NCBI GenBank assembly: GCA_019321725.1
Contig: CM033106.1
Coordinates: forward strand, 19,628,551 to 19,692,550
DNA: 64,000 bases
From: Paulownia fortunei
Taxonomy: Eukaryota > Streptophyta > Magnoliopsida > Lamiales > Paulowniaceae
Direction: 5' to 3'
Positions 45,705 to 56,325 of the stretch are shown here, one piece after another (the stretch's first letter is position 1; every line of letters starts with the position of its first letter). Below the pieces are notes generated by a model that ran no database searches, was not told the DNA's origin, and saw nothing but the letters and a program-made list of their open reading frames with translations. A program made the position numbers and the translations under genes.

Positions 45705-46790
45705 TTTATGTCTTTGACTATTGCTTGTACTAAATCCTATATGTCTGTAACGACCTAGTCTACAACATACATTACATGAGCCTTGTTGAAACCCTACCTA
45801 TTGGTCTTAATTACAACAACAAAGATTAGTTTGAAGTTGGCCAAACCTAAAAAAAAAAACACATAATATATGCTCAACACAAATCAAGCAAAAGCCAAAC
45901 CACAAATAAGATATCAACTCATAAATCCATAAAAAAAGCTTCCAAGTCTTTACTAAAAATAGTTTATCTCGTGTTGAAATGAAAAAAAGCACCATATGTT
46001 CATCAACATCATGGGTTTACAAAATTTCTCAAAACTAAACAAATTCAAGAAGAATCTAAGGAAAAAAATTACGACACACTAAAGAGTTTTCACTTCTTCA
46101 CTTGAATCTTCAATGCCTAAGGTAAGATCCTTATACTCTTGAAGTAAATTCCCAATTTCCATGAATGGGTGTGTGAGTTTTAATGGAGTGTGTGTGAAAG
46201 TGTGAAAGAGTGTGTGTGTTTGTGGAGAGAATTTATGTGTATAAGTTAGGTGTATAGTGTGTGTAATGGTTCATGAATGATGTGATATGAGTGTGTATAT
46301 TGTATATATTATGTGTGTTATTTGGAGTGTAGTGCAAAGGTTGTATCTAGAGTGTATGCAATAAGAAAAATAATAAAATCACATGTTTTCGCCACTTGGG
46401 GCACCAAAATAACTGGAGAATTTTTTCTATTGTGTGACTGGAGTTGTGGCATGAGAAACTGGCATTCTGGTGCCCTGTAGGGTGCTTAAGAATAGGCTCT
46501 ATTTTTTTGGCGCCGCAGTGTGATGAACTTAGATTTTTTGGCACAAAGCGCCTAGGCGCATTTACTGCAGTTTTGGGCGGCGCGACGACATAGATTTGTG
46601 GTGCCGATTCCTTTGCACTTTTTAGCATTTTCTTCATCTTTCAGCCTACTTTCTCCCACTGTATACCTACACACAAATGTTAAAAGATAAGTACACAAAT
46701 CTATCAATTATATGATAAAACATCATAATTTTGTGCTAATGAGAGTGTCGAAACATGTTAAATTGTGATCTTATCAAATAGATATCATAA
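45705..46790. repeat. Decayed LTR-like sequence
   Basis: A TGTAACGACC start at 45746, a GT-rich belt (46160-46330), a GCGCCTAGGCGC motif (46548-46559) and a block GAGTGTCGAAACATG (about 46743-46757) resemble plant gypsy LTRs. No clear far end or target duplication. The frame at 46347-46637 on the minus strand shows no known domain. Confidence 0.4.
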
Positions 46791-47469
46791 ATTGATTAGA
46801 GTCCAAGAATACATGATGGGGATGTAGGAGGCACATGGGGAGTCTTGATTAGAGAATCAAAGAGTTCTGAACATAGATGAAAACTAAAGGGATTAGATAA
46901 GGAGAGAAGGAGTTAAATACCTAACGGGATTAGGGTTGGAGGAGTGTATAAATGCACTCCCCCTTAAAGGCCAAAATTATGAAGTCTTAGAATACTAATT
47001 TTTTGCCCTCTTGTGCTCCAAAAAATCTGCCCCCTTCTCTCTTATTTTCTTGTTCTCTTCTTCCACCACATTTTTTATGTAAGTTTAGTTCTACTTTCAC
47101 AAATTGAATTGAGAACTAAAAATCCAACAAAATTCTAGAGAAAAATAGGCATACGAATTTACTAGCATAAATTTGTTAGTATGTGAAATTTTTAAGGTGT
47201 GGATACCATTAGAGGGGTGATGTGTGGAACCCTAGCAGAATCGATTTTGTTATAACAATTTGAATTATTCCATACCCTACATCGATAGGAGTGCAATTAA
47301 GGTAATTCATAATTAGGTTTTTAAAGTAAAGTGGGTAATCGAAAATGAAAACTAATCAATCGTATTGATTATTGGGATCAGATATACCATATAGGATATG
47401 TGTTTATCTATTTTTAATTAAAATTTAAATTTCCTCTGTGTAAATACCCTCGGATCTATTAACCTAATA
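46791..47469 (+). repeat. Third copia element, 3' part of its 5' LTR
   Basis: Ends with the copia-type block CTGTGTAAATACCCTCGG and CTATTAACCTAATA, followed by a primer-binding site. It contains the TATA box GTATAAATGC at 46946-46955 and a pyrimidine-rich leader (47020-47075). The left end is missing. Confidence 0.7.
46947..46953 (+). promoter_or_regulatory. TATA box of the third copia LTR
   Basis: TATAAAT, about 75 bases before the pyrimidine-rich leader that would mark the transcript start. Role inferred from sequence only. Confidence 0.5.
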
Positions 47470-47712
47470 ATGGTATCGTAGCCTAGGTTATGCTTAGTGA
47501 TTATCTTTCGCGAATAAATTCCTAAATTCTTGTGATTAATTCATGTTAATTGCATGTTTTTTTTTTGGGATCAAATCTAAAAAAAAATTGTATGTGATTT
47601 AAATTGCTTAATTTCATGAACACAATGCACACAAAAAGAATGATTGAAAACTGCCCACTCCCGCGAGTGTCGTGCGGCAGACTGCCATCATTACAACCGC
47701 CAGGTGGGTGAC
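47470..47712 (+). other. Primer-binding site and leader of the third copia element
   Basis: TGGTATCGTAGCC at 47471-47483 differs by two bases from the initiator tRNA-Met type TGGTATCAGAGCC. The rest is leader without a gene and is cut at 47712 by the Athila-like element. Confidence 0.75.
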
Positions 47713-49637
47713 TGATAAGTTGGTTTTATACCAATAATTCATACATCTTTTGATTATCAATTAGTTTGTTTTCAAGTGTTTTTGTTACTTTTTATGCATT
47801 TAGTTTGAAATCTTGTAGGTAATGACAATAAGAGAAGAAAATGGAAAGATATCAAAAATTTGGTTGAAATGTGAAAAATTCGAGTTGTGGTGCTATTGAT
47901 GGCAGTTTTCGTATTTCACTCATAACTCTTGGAACCAATTTCATATCATATCAATTCTTGATCCAATGAAAATACAAGAGATATATCTAAAACTTATATG
48001 TTTTCCACAAAATCCAATTCGGTCGATTTTAATGAGCAAAACCGAGTTCAAAAGTCAGCACTAGGCTGCAATTTTCTAGGATGACATATCTTAGTATTTT
48101 AGGAATAAATTTGTCCACAGATGTCATATTTAGTTGGTTCAAGTACCTATGGAATTCAAAGACATAGATCTACAATTCATTACAAGACTTTAAAAGCCAA
48201 ATCATCTTTTAATGAGGTCAAAAACTAGTTTCAAAGGGCTCAACACTGTAAGCATACTGAAGAGGAGCAGGGAAAAACAGCAGCAACGGCGCCTAGGCGC
48301 CATCTCAGGCCGGTAAAATAGAATGGAAGGCACCTGAGCACCAAAACAGGGCACCTAGGTGCCATCCTGCTAACAAAAAAGACGCTGATGCATTATTGTG
48401 GGGACAAGTGCCAATGTATCACGAATTTTGGCATTTTTATGAGATATACACATTAGATACGCCTATACATCATTACCCATGTGATGTTCTAGTGGATACA
48501 CTACATTGGTGGAGAGAAGAAGGAGAAAAAGCCAAGAAAATGGGAAGAATTTCAGGTTCTTTTGAAAAGCCAAGAAAAGTGGGAGGATTTTTAGGTTTCT
48601 TTTGAAGAAAAGCCAAGAAAAGTGGAAGGATTTCAGGATTTCTTTTGGAAGACTCTTGGAGAGAGAATCATTGGGGAGAAGCTTAAAAGGGCAAGATCAA
48701 CATCAACCAAAAAGAAGAGGAGGATTGGTTCTTGGAACTAAAGAAGGCCATTGGGTGCTTGAAGACAAGACCCATTCCATTTTCTGCAAATCAAAACAAG
48801 GCATTCTTAGAGACAAGAAGTCATTGTTGGAGACAAGGAGACCTTCAACCATTCCTTCCACTTCACAAATTGGTGAACAATTTCCATGGTCTTTCTTATG
48901 TATTTCTTAAAGTTGTATTCATCCATGGTTAACTAAATATTTATTTCTAGAGGATGATATAACCTTATTTGATCCTATGTTTTGAATTCCAAATAATATT
49001 AGTTCAATTTATTCATCTTGTTTCTGTTACCTTGTTTAGTATTTCGTCTTGATTAATTGATCACTAATTGAGATTGTTTGACATATGAGATTCGGCACTG
49101 GAGAGAGGAATTTTATACATGATCATAGGGATAACACAACTGAAGAATCATAGAGTTGAGAAGCTTATGAAACCTTTGAAGTTTTGAAGAAGAATTCATT
49201 AAACTTTTGTAGAGTTTTATTTATAAATTTTTATAGAGATATCGAAATTTATGTTAGAACTCATAGTCAATTCGGTACTCGAGAGAGGGAATTTATGAGC
49301 TTAGGAATTCTTAACTTACATGTGTTGTTGACTTGAATTGATATATTTTGGAAATAAGAACATATGTGATAATTAGGTGAGTCATTCCTCTAGAATATCT
49401 TGTTCATAAGGTGCTTGTTGTATTGTTTCTAAAAACTCCACTCTTGTCTTTATATTTTTATCTTGATTTACTTTGTTTTCCAATCATAATTTGATTTTCT
49501 AGATATAGTTAGGACTATTTGAACTACGGTACTTAATACAATTTTTGATTACAATCCCTGTGGATACAATACTCAACTCACCGATGTATTAAAACTTGAC
49601 ACCGTTCACTTGCGGTTAGCAAAATATTTCACGAACA
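47713..49637 (+). repeat. Athila-like 5' LTR
   Basis: 1925 bp, TGATAAGTTGG to ACGAACA. Contains the perfect palindromes GGCGCCTAGGCGCC (48288-48301) and GGCACCTAGGTGCC (48350-48363). Open stretches at 48396-48605 and 48602-48910 recur in the 3' LTR but show no domain. Confidence 0.85.
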
Positions 49638-49643
49638 AGTTTT

Positions 49644-49661
49644 TGGCACTATTGTCGGGGA
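49644..49661 (+). other. Primer-binding site, tRNA-Asp type
   Basis: TGGCACTATTGTCGGGGA resembles TGGCGCCGTTGCCGGGGA, the site typical of Athila and Tat elements, with three C-to-T or G-to-A type changes that suggest decay of methylated cytosines. Confidence 0.8.
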
Positions 49662-49782
49662 TTGTTTTATCATAATTGCATTAATATTGTGATGACTTAG
49701 TCTTGATTTTAGTTTAGATTATTTTTATTTTCTTCCCATATTTTTATGTGGTCTTGCCTTGAATTGAGTTATATGTATTTGT

Positions 49783-50748
49783 ATGCATAAGGCTAGGAGT
49801 CTTGAGAAAATGGCTACTAATAGCTATCATTGGCCTTTCGAGAGGTCTTCCTTTGAAAAGATTGCTGGTGTTCTTGAGGTAGATCCGTTTACACAATTAG
49901 CTGCACAAATTTCTTTTCTTTCTAATCAATTTGCAGCTTGGACTTCTAATGGAGCTTCTCAACGAATGGATTCCATGGCATCCACTAGCACTTTATTTAT
50001 GGAAACCAAAGGTGAGAAAAAGGCATCATTGGAGGAGTTGCTATACACTTTCATTGGCGAAACAAGAGCTCGATTGAATAATAATGAAGCAAAGATAGAC
50101 AACATTGAGACTCAATTGGGGCAGCTAGCTTCAAGTTTAGGAGCTCAAATGATTTCAATAGAAAATCAAATTGGACAGCTTGCTACTGAAATAAATGCTC
50201 AAAAATATAAAGAAAACTTTCCAAGAGAGATGGAAATCAATCCAAGGGTGCATTGTAAAGCCACCCAACAACAACAAACCGAGGAATGTGAAACTATTAA
50301 AAAGTGCAATGTCATCTTGCAAGAGAAGCCACCTCAAGTGCTAACCACATCAGGGAGTTTCGTTATCCCTTATTCAATTGGAAACTCAACTTATGAAATA
50401 GCATTATGTGATCTAGATACAAGCACTAATTCAGTTTCATTGTTTAATTTTAGAAAGCATGCACTAGATGAAACAAGGCCTACTAGGGTGACTCAAGATA
50501 TGCTTGGGAATGGTGACCAATTCTTGTGCTCTACAGATTTTTTCATTTTTAATATGGGAAAAGATAGATACATCTTCACCATGTTTGGAAGACCATTCAC
50601 ATTAATAGGAGATACACTTGTTGATGTCCAAAAGGCCCTTGATGCTACTCCAAATCATCCTCGTCTTGCCTATCCAGAAGGATCACCTACACTCTTAGAG
50701 CATACAAAGATGTGGCATGATAAACACTTATTTTTAGATCCGGGATGA
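49783..50748 (+). pseudogene. Athila-like Gag/protease remnant, 321 codons
   Basis: Longest plus-strand frame of the window. A second Met at 49810 (MATNSYHWPFE) may be the better start. Residues about 40-150 match Athila Gag style (DPFTQLAAQISFLSNQF, ETRARLNNNEAKIDNIETQ, then ENQIGQLATEIN), probably coiled-coil. Residues about 188-225 are a retropepsin remnant (FVIPYSIGNSTYEIALCDLD), in which the active-site DLGAS has become DLDTS, and residues about 265-290 hold the second block (FGRPFTLIGDTLVDVQ). The capsid core, zinc knuckle and TLRSGK block are missing, so it looks like an in-frame deletion product. A broken protease site argues against enzyme activity. I do not see evidence for a new function. 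Confidence 0.72.
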
Positions 50749-52493
50749 GTAAAGAAGATAGTCTAGCTAAAGACTATAAACCAAGTGCTTCTTGGGAGGC
50801 AACCCAAGTCTTTTTTTTTCCTTTGCTTTTTAATAATTGCTTAGTTAGTTTTTGAAATATGTTCTCTTTTTAGATTTAGGTATGTTTAGCTATTGTATTT
50901 CTTTGTTTATGTTTGTGTTCTCATTTTTGTTGCTTTTGCCCATAAGTTTTGATCCTTTCTTTTCTTGTGTAGGTGGATGTCGACTTGGTGATATGTGTGG
51001 ATCTCCATGAACTCCAAGTGCATCATCTATTGGAAAAGGAAGTTTCTTATTTCCACCTCTTATGTGCTTCAGTTCTTTAAACATTGAGGATAATGTTAAT
51101 TATAAAGTTGGGGGTGGGATTTATATTTTGTGTGTTTGAACTTTATTGAACAATTGAGCCAAATTTTTCGATTTGAATTACCCATATTGTGTGATGAAAG
51201 TCCAAGAGCAAGCATGCTTTGTTGACAAACTTTGTTAAGTTCATATTTTGTGATTGGATGAATAACTTAATTACCGATTGCTTATGATGATATCTAATTG
51301 ATATTGTATAAAGTCTAGAGGAAAGAAAAATTACTAGTCTTATGACATGGCGATTCTTGTGTGTAATTGATTCTTGTCATGAATGATGATTTTTCATTGA
51401 GCACGTTGTGTCGAAATCTTGTGAATTGCATGCTACTTGGTGTTGGATTTTGCTTCCAATGAGTTATATTGATCATTTTGTGGTGTTCTAGAACTTGCTT
51501 GATTACTCTTTGAGGTGAAATTCTAGATAACTACAAATTTGAAAATGATTTAGGCTATCTTTGACTTGTTTGTGCCTTTCAAGCCTACCATGATCACACT
51601 ATTATTCACTAGTTACCCCCTTTGAGCTGCTTTTCAAGGAATGGTATGTGCAAGGCATATGAATAACCACCATTCGACTTCATTTCTTGAAAGCTCACTA
51701 TACCGACCCTTTATAGCCCGAAAAACCAATGATTGTCCCTAAGGGAGCTTAAAGTATGATGTTTTGTGCACAATCTTATCAAGGGATCATATGGAGATAT
51801 GTTGAGGGCATGAACGAATATATTTAGGGTTATGAGCATGAAAAATGTGCAAGAAATACATCACAACTCATGTCGATGAAAAGAAACAAGTTTGGGGGTT
51901 GTGAAAGCAAAATAACAAGAAATGAAGCTTTGGAATTTATGAAAAAAAAAAGAAAAAAAATATGAAAAAGAAAAAAAAAGAAAAAAAAAATGGGAAAGAG
52001 AAAAGAAAGGAAGAGAGTGAGATTCTATGTGCAATGTTGTATGCTCTCTTACGTTGTATATCCCTACCTTTCTTCGTAAGCCAATACCTAGGCCATACGT
52101 TACAAGCTTATTGAAGTCCTTTTGATTCAAGTTTGCAAGTATCTATATTAGTGGAGAATGTGTATGAAAAGCAAGCATATGGAACACCTAGAACTCCTTT
52201 GCTTAGATCATGAGAATCATTGGTTGTAAAATTCATACCTAAAATGCATGCAACTTGAGCTTGACACTTCACACACACACGTTTTGAATTCATGACTAGA
52301 TTAATGAAGCACAAGTTTTGTAATGTCATTTGACTAGCTTTATGACTAACCTTTAGATTTATGTGCAATAAAAATTGATGAGACATTTGAACTGGTTGAT
52401 CAAGTTTAGTAATTCATGACCAAAGTATGAACTTATGATTGTTTGATTTTGAGTTTTCCTCAAGGACGAGTAAAAGGTAAAGTTTGGGGTATT
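50749..52493 (+). other. Athila-like element, 3' internal non-coding region
   Basis: No gene. Holds the small hairpin CTTGGG-AGGCAA-CCCAAG (50791-50808), common downstream of gag/pol in Athila relatives, a purine-rich belt (51940-52018, A and G only over long runs), and the purine tract AAAGGTAAAGTTTGGGG (about 52474-52489) before the 3' LTR. Confidence 0.7.
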
Positions 52494-54108
52494 TGATAAG
52501 TTGGTTTTATACCAATAATTCATACATCTTTTGATTATCAATTAGTTTGTTTTCAAGTGTTTTTTGTTACTTTTTATGCATTTAGTTTGAAATCTTGTAG
52601 GTAATGACAATAAGAGAAGAAAATGGAAAAAATATCAAAAACTTGGTTGAAATGTGAAGAATTCGAGTTGTGGTGCTATTGATTGCAGTTTTTGTATTTC
52701 ACTCATAACTCTTGGCACCAATTTCATATCATATTGATTCTTGATCTAATGAAAATACAAGAGATATATATGCAACTTATATGTTTTCCACAAAATCCAA
52801 TTCGGTCAATTTCAATGAGCAAAACCGAGTTCAAAAGTCAGCACTGGGCTGCAATTTTCTAGGATGACACATCTTGGTAATACATGCATAACTTTGTGCA
52901 CAGATGTCATATTTAGTTGATTCAAGTGTATATGGAACCAAAAGACATAGATATACAATTTATTAGAAGACATCAAAAGCCACTTCATCATTTAACAAGG
53001 TTAAAAACCAGTTGCAAAGGGATGAACAGTGTAAGCATACTGAAGTGGAGCAGGGAAAAACAGCAGCAACGGCGCCGCCTAGGCGCCAAAACAGGGCGCC
53101 TAGGTGCCATCTGAGGCCGGTAAAACAGAATGGAAGGTGCCTAAGCACCAAAACAGGGCACCTAGGCGCCATCCTGCTAACAAAAAAGACACTGATGCAT
53201 TATTGTGGGGACAAGTGCCAATGTATCACGATTTTGGCATTTTTATGAGATATACACATTAGATACACCTATACATCATTACCCATGTGATGTTCTAGTG
53301 GATACACTACATTGGTGGAGAGAAGAAGGAGAAAAAGCTAAGAAAATGGGAAGAATTTCAGGTTCTTTTGAAAAGCCAAGAAAAGTGGGAGGATTTTTAG
53401 GTTTCTTTTGAAGAAAAGCCAAAAAAAGTGGAAGGATTTCAGGATTTCTTTTGGAAGACTCTTAGAGAGAGAATCATTGGGAAGAAGCTTAAAAGGGCAA
53501 GATCAATATCAACCAAAAAGAAGAGGAGGATTGGTTCTTGGAACCAAAGAAGGCCATTTGGTGCTTGAAGACAAGACCCATTCCATTTTCTGCAAATCAA
53601 AACAAGGCATTCTTAGAGACAAGAAGTCATTCTTGGAGACAAGGAGAGCTTCAACCATTCCTTCCACTTCACAAATTGGTGAACAATTTCCATGTTCTTT
53701 TTTATGTATTTCTTGAAGTTGTATTCATCCATAGTTAACTAAATATTTATTTCTAGAGGATGATGTAACCTTACTTGATCCTATGTTTTGAATTCCAAAT
53801 AATATTAGTTCAAGTTATTCATCTTGTTTAGTATTTCATCTTGATTAATTGATCACTAATTGAGATTGTTTGACGTATGAGATTCGGCACTCGAGAGAGG
53901 GAATTTTATACATGATCATAGGAATAACACAACTTAGGAATCATAGAGTTTAGAAGCTTATGAAACCTTTGAAGTTTTGAAGAAGAATTCATTGAACTTT
54001 TGTAGAGTTTTATTCTTAATTTTTATAGAGATATCGAAATTCATATTAAAACTCATAGTCAATTCGGCACTCAAGAGAGGGAATTGATGAGCTTATGAAT
54101 TCTTAACT
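52494..54108 (+). repeat. Athila-like 3' LTR, truncated
   Basis: Matches 47713-49315 closely and stops at CTTAACTTA, about 330 bp short of the LTR end, where GyE RT sequence begins. It has one more CCTAGG palindrome unit than the 5' LTR (53071-53170). Confidence 0.85.
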
Positions 54109-55375
54109 TATCGTTTTGGGGATATCCTCTTCTTTTATTTTCAATTGATGGTACCCAAAGCATAAGTCAATCTTTAAAAATATTGCGGCACCCTGAAACT
54201 GGTCAAATAAATGATCAATTCTGGGTAATGGATACTTATTCTTAATTGTGACCCTGTTCAACTCTCGATAATCGATGCACAGTCTCATGGTTCTATCCTT
54301 CTTACGTACAAACAAAACCGGCGCTCCCCAAGGTGAAAAGCTCGGTCTGATGAATCCCTTGTGCAACAAGTCTTGTAATTGTACTTTTAATTCTTTCAAC
54401 TCCAATGGAGCCATTCTGTAGGGAGTTTTTGAGATTGAAGACGTTCCTGGTTGTATGTCAATAACAAACTTTATTTCACGATCTGGTGGCAGTCCCGGGA
54501 GATCATCTGGGAATACTTTAGTATATTCCCGCACCACTGGTATTTCACTCAGAGTTGGTGGGTGTTGTTCCTCAATGCTCATGATACTCACCAAGTACCA
54601 TTCGCAACCATCATCAAGTAATCGTTGTGCCTTCACTGCTGAAATCACAGGGAATCTGAAATTCTTGATAATGCTGGCAAATGTGAAAAATTCTTTCCCA
54701 AAAAGTTGAAATGTTACTGTCTTTTCCTTACAGTCGATAGTAGCCCCATACTTTGACAACCAATCCATGCCCAAAATGTCATCATAATCATTCATATCCA
54801 GCACAATCAAATCAGCATATAATTCTCTACCTTCAATAGGTATAGCACAAGCTCTCAAAATCCGATCGGTTTGTCTAGCATCACCAGAGGGGGCTGTTAC
54901 ACTATAACTGATTTCTACTGGTATTCTACCCAGCCTCTTCACGTACTCAGTGGATGCAAATGAATGCGTGGCTCCAGAATCAAATAACACAAGTGTTGGT
55001 ACACTAGAAATATAAAGTTTTCTTATCACCACCGATGGATTTGCTTCTACATCTGCCCTGGTCATGGTGAACACCTTGGCTGGTATATTCTTTTGGCCGG
55101 TGTGATTTTGTTTACCTGGGAAAAAATTAGCAATATGTCCCGGCATTCTGCATCGAAAGCACGTCCTGGTATCCATATAGCAGCCTCCAGTATGTCGATT
55201 ACCACATTTTTGACACACAGCTTCTAGCATCGATGCCTTTTCTTGTTCTACCCGGGGCCTCTTATTTTGACCTTCTTGTTGTTGGCCTCGTTCTCCTTGA
55301 AATTTAAATCCTGGCTTTTGTATTTGGATCGGCTTCTGCATTTGGACAGGCCTCTTTTGCCCCACAGTCCATCTC
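54109..55375 (-). pseudogene. GyE nucleocapsid-protease-RT, long open frame
   Basis: 420 codons open on the minus strand, the longest frame of the window. In order: Arg/Gln-rich tail of Gag, half-knuckle [12 protein letters not shown], zinc knuckle [14 protein letters not shown] in which the last Cys is Phe, retropepsin active site [28 protein letters not shown], linker [18 protein letters not shown], and RT start from [11 protein letters not shown] and [16 protein letters not shown] to [13 protein letters not shown]. It ends in RT because the DNA is cut at 54109, not because of a stop. It shares the leading part of GyA pol closely and is in better condition, so GyE is probably younger. Confidence 0.88.
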
Positions 55376-56154
55376 TGTCCCTGCTGCCTGAACTGCTGTC
55401 AAGCCTCCTGTGCACGAACGATTCTCAATTCAGCCTGTTCTGCCACCAACGCCCTCTCAGCCACCTGTGAAAATGTCACCCCTTGAGTACCCGCCATATT
55501 CACATCCTAGTATAACTCTGGCCTCAAACCCTACAGAAATCTCTCTACTTTCAGTACTTCAGTGCTGACCATGTGCGTAGCAAACCTGGACAATTGTTTA
55601 AATTTATGAATATATTCCCCAACAGTCATCGCTCCTTATCGCAGTTGTATAAACTCGTTCATCTTCATCATACGAACTGGAGCTGTGAAATATTTTTTTC
55701 AAAATAACTCCTTGAATCTATCCCAGCTCATGGTAGTAATGTCCTCCATACTGCTAATCATGTCCCACCAATGGCCTGCACTACCGCGAAGCATGAAAGT
55801 GGCACACATTACCCTCTCCTCTACTGGCACCCTATTGTACTGTAACATGTTCTCCAGGGTCCTCAACCAGTCCTCTGCAATGGTAGGATCAATAGCATCC
55901 TCAAATGTTGGGGGATCCATTCTCCTAAATCATTCTCCCACCATATATATATAGTCTGCCCGCTGTTGGTTTACCTCCACCCATTGTTGCTCACCATTAT
56001 CCCTCTACCGAATTAATTGTTGAACCTATTCGGACTGTTGTTCAATCAATTCTGTTAACCAATTAATCATGGTATCTCGATCATTAATTGGGATGGGTGT
56101 CTCATTCCTCTGTGCTCTGGAACCACCATTGCTCTCACCACGAGTTCTCACCAT
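55376..56154 (-). pseudogene. GyE Gag
   Basis: Start at the ATG ending at 56154 (MVRTRGESNGGS), chosen because the basic N-terminus leads into NWLTELIEQQSE and further Met codons upstream (56271) lie in the leader. Then a damaged stretch (55921-56025), the capsid part MDPPTFEDAIDPTIAEDWL, MLRGSAGHWWDM, MSWDRFKELF (55699-55920), a stop (Arg or Asn codon lost) and FIQLRQ-like remains. A TGA near 55398 in the Gln-rich tail separates it from the nucleocapsid frame. Confidence 0.82.
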
Positions 56155-56310
56155 TTTGCAGCACTGTTTATACAAGTTTGACAACATATGGCCAATATAA
56201 TTCATGAAATATGAAATGCAATATATGATAATATAAAACTTACTGGCATGGCTGCGCTCCGCAAGTTTCAAAGGTTATGTACATGGACAGTCTACAGAAT
56301 CAAGACCTGG

Positions 56311-56322
56311 GCTCTGATACCA
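56311..56322 (-). other. GyE primer-binding site
   Basis: TGGTATCAGAGC on the minus strand, perfect tRNA-Met type, three bases from the LTR edge at 56326. Confidence 0.9.
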
Positions 56323-56325
56323 CTC

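Larger units (their letters stand above)
47713..54108 (+). mobile_element. Non-autonomous Athila-like element, 3' LTR truncated
   Basis: Two direct LTRs (47713-49637; 52494-54108, the latter lacking about the last 330 bp), a tRNA-Asp-type primer site, a gag/protease remnant ORF, a purine-rich belt and a purine tract before the 3' LTR. RT, RNase H and integrase are absent, so it would depend on a relative for movement. The left target flank is GTGAC; the right one is lost in the junction with GyE. Confidence 0.82.

Noticed and set aside
46347..46637. A 96-codon minus-strand frame with scattered Cys and His.
   Set aside because: No recognisable motif, and it lies in decayed LTR-like sequence with no sign of coding selection that I can see.
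45705..47712. A possible host gene between copia2 and the Athila-like element.
   Set aside because: The stretch is explained by a decayed LTR-like piece and the 3' part of another copia LTR with its primer site. No exon-like frames or conserved protein signal.
48396..48910. Two overlapping frames (69 and 102 codons) repeated at 53205-53716.
   Set aside because: They lie in the two LTRs of one element, so repetition is expected. Lys/Arg-rich low-complexity translations with no domain.
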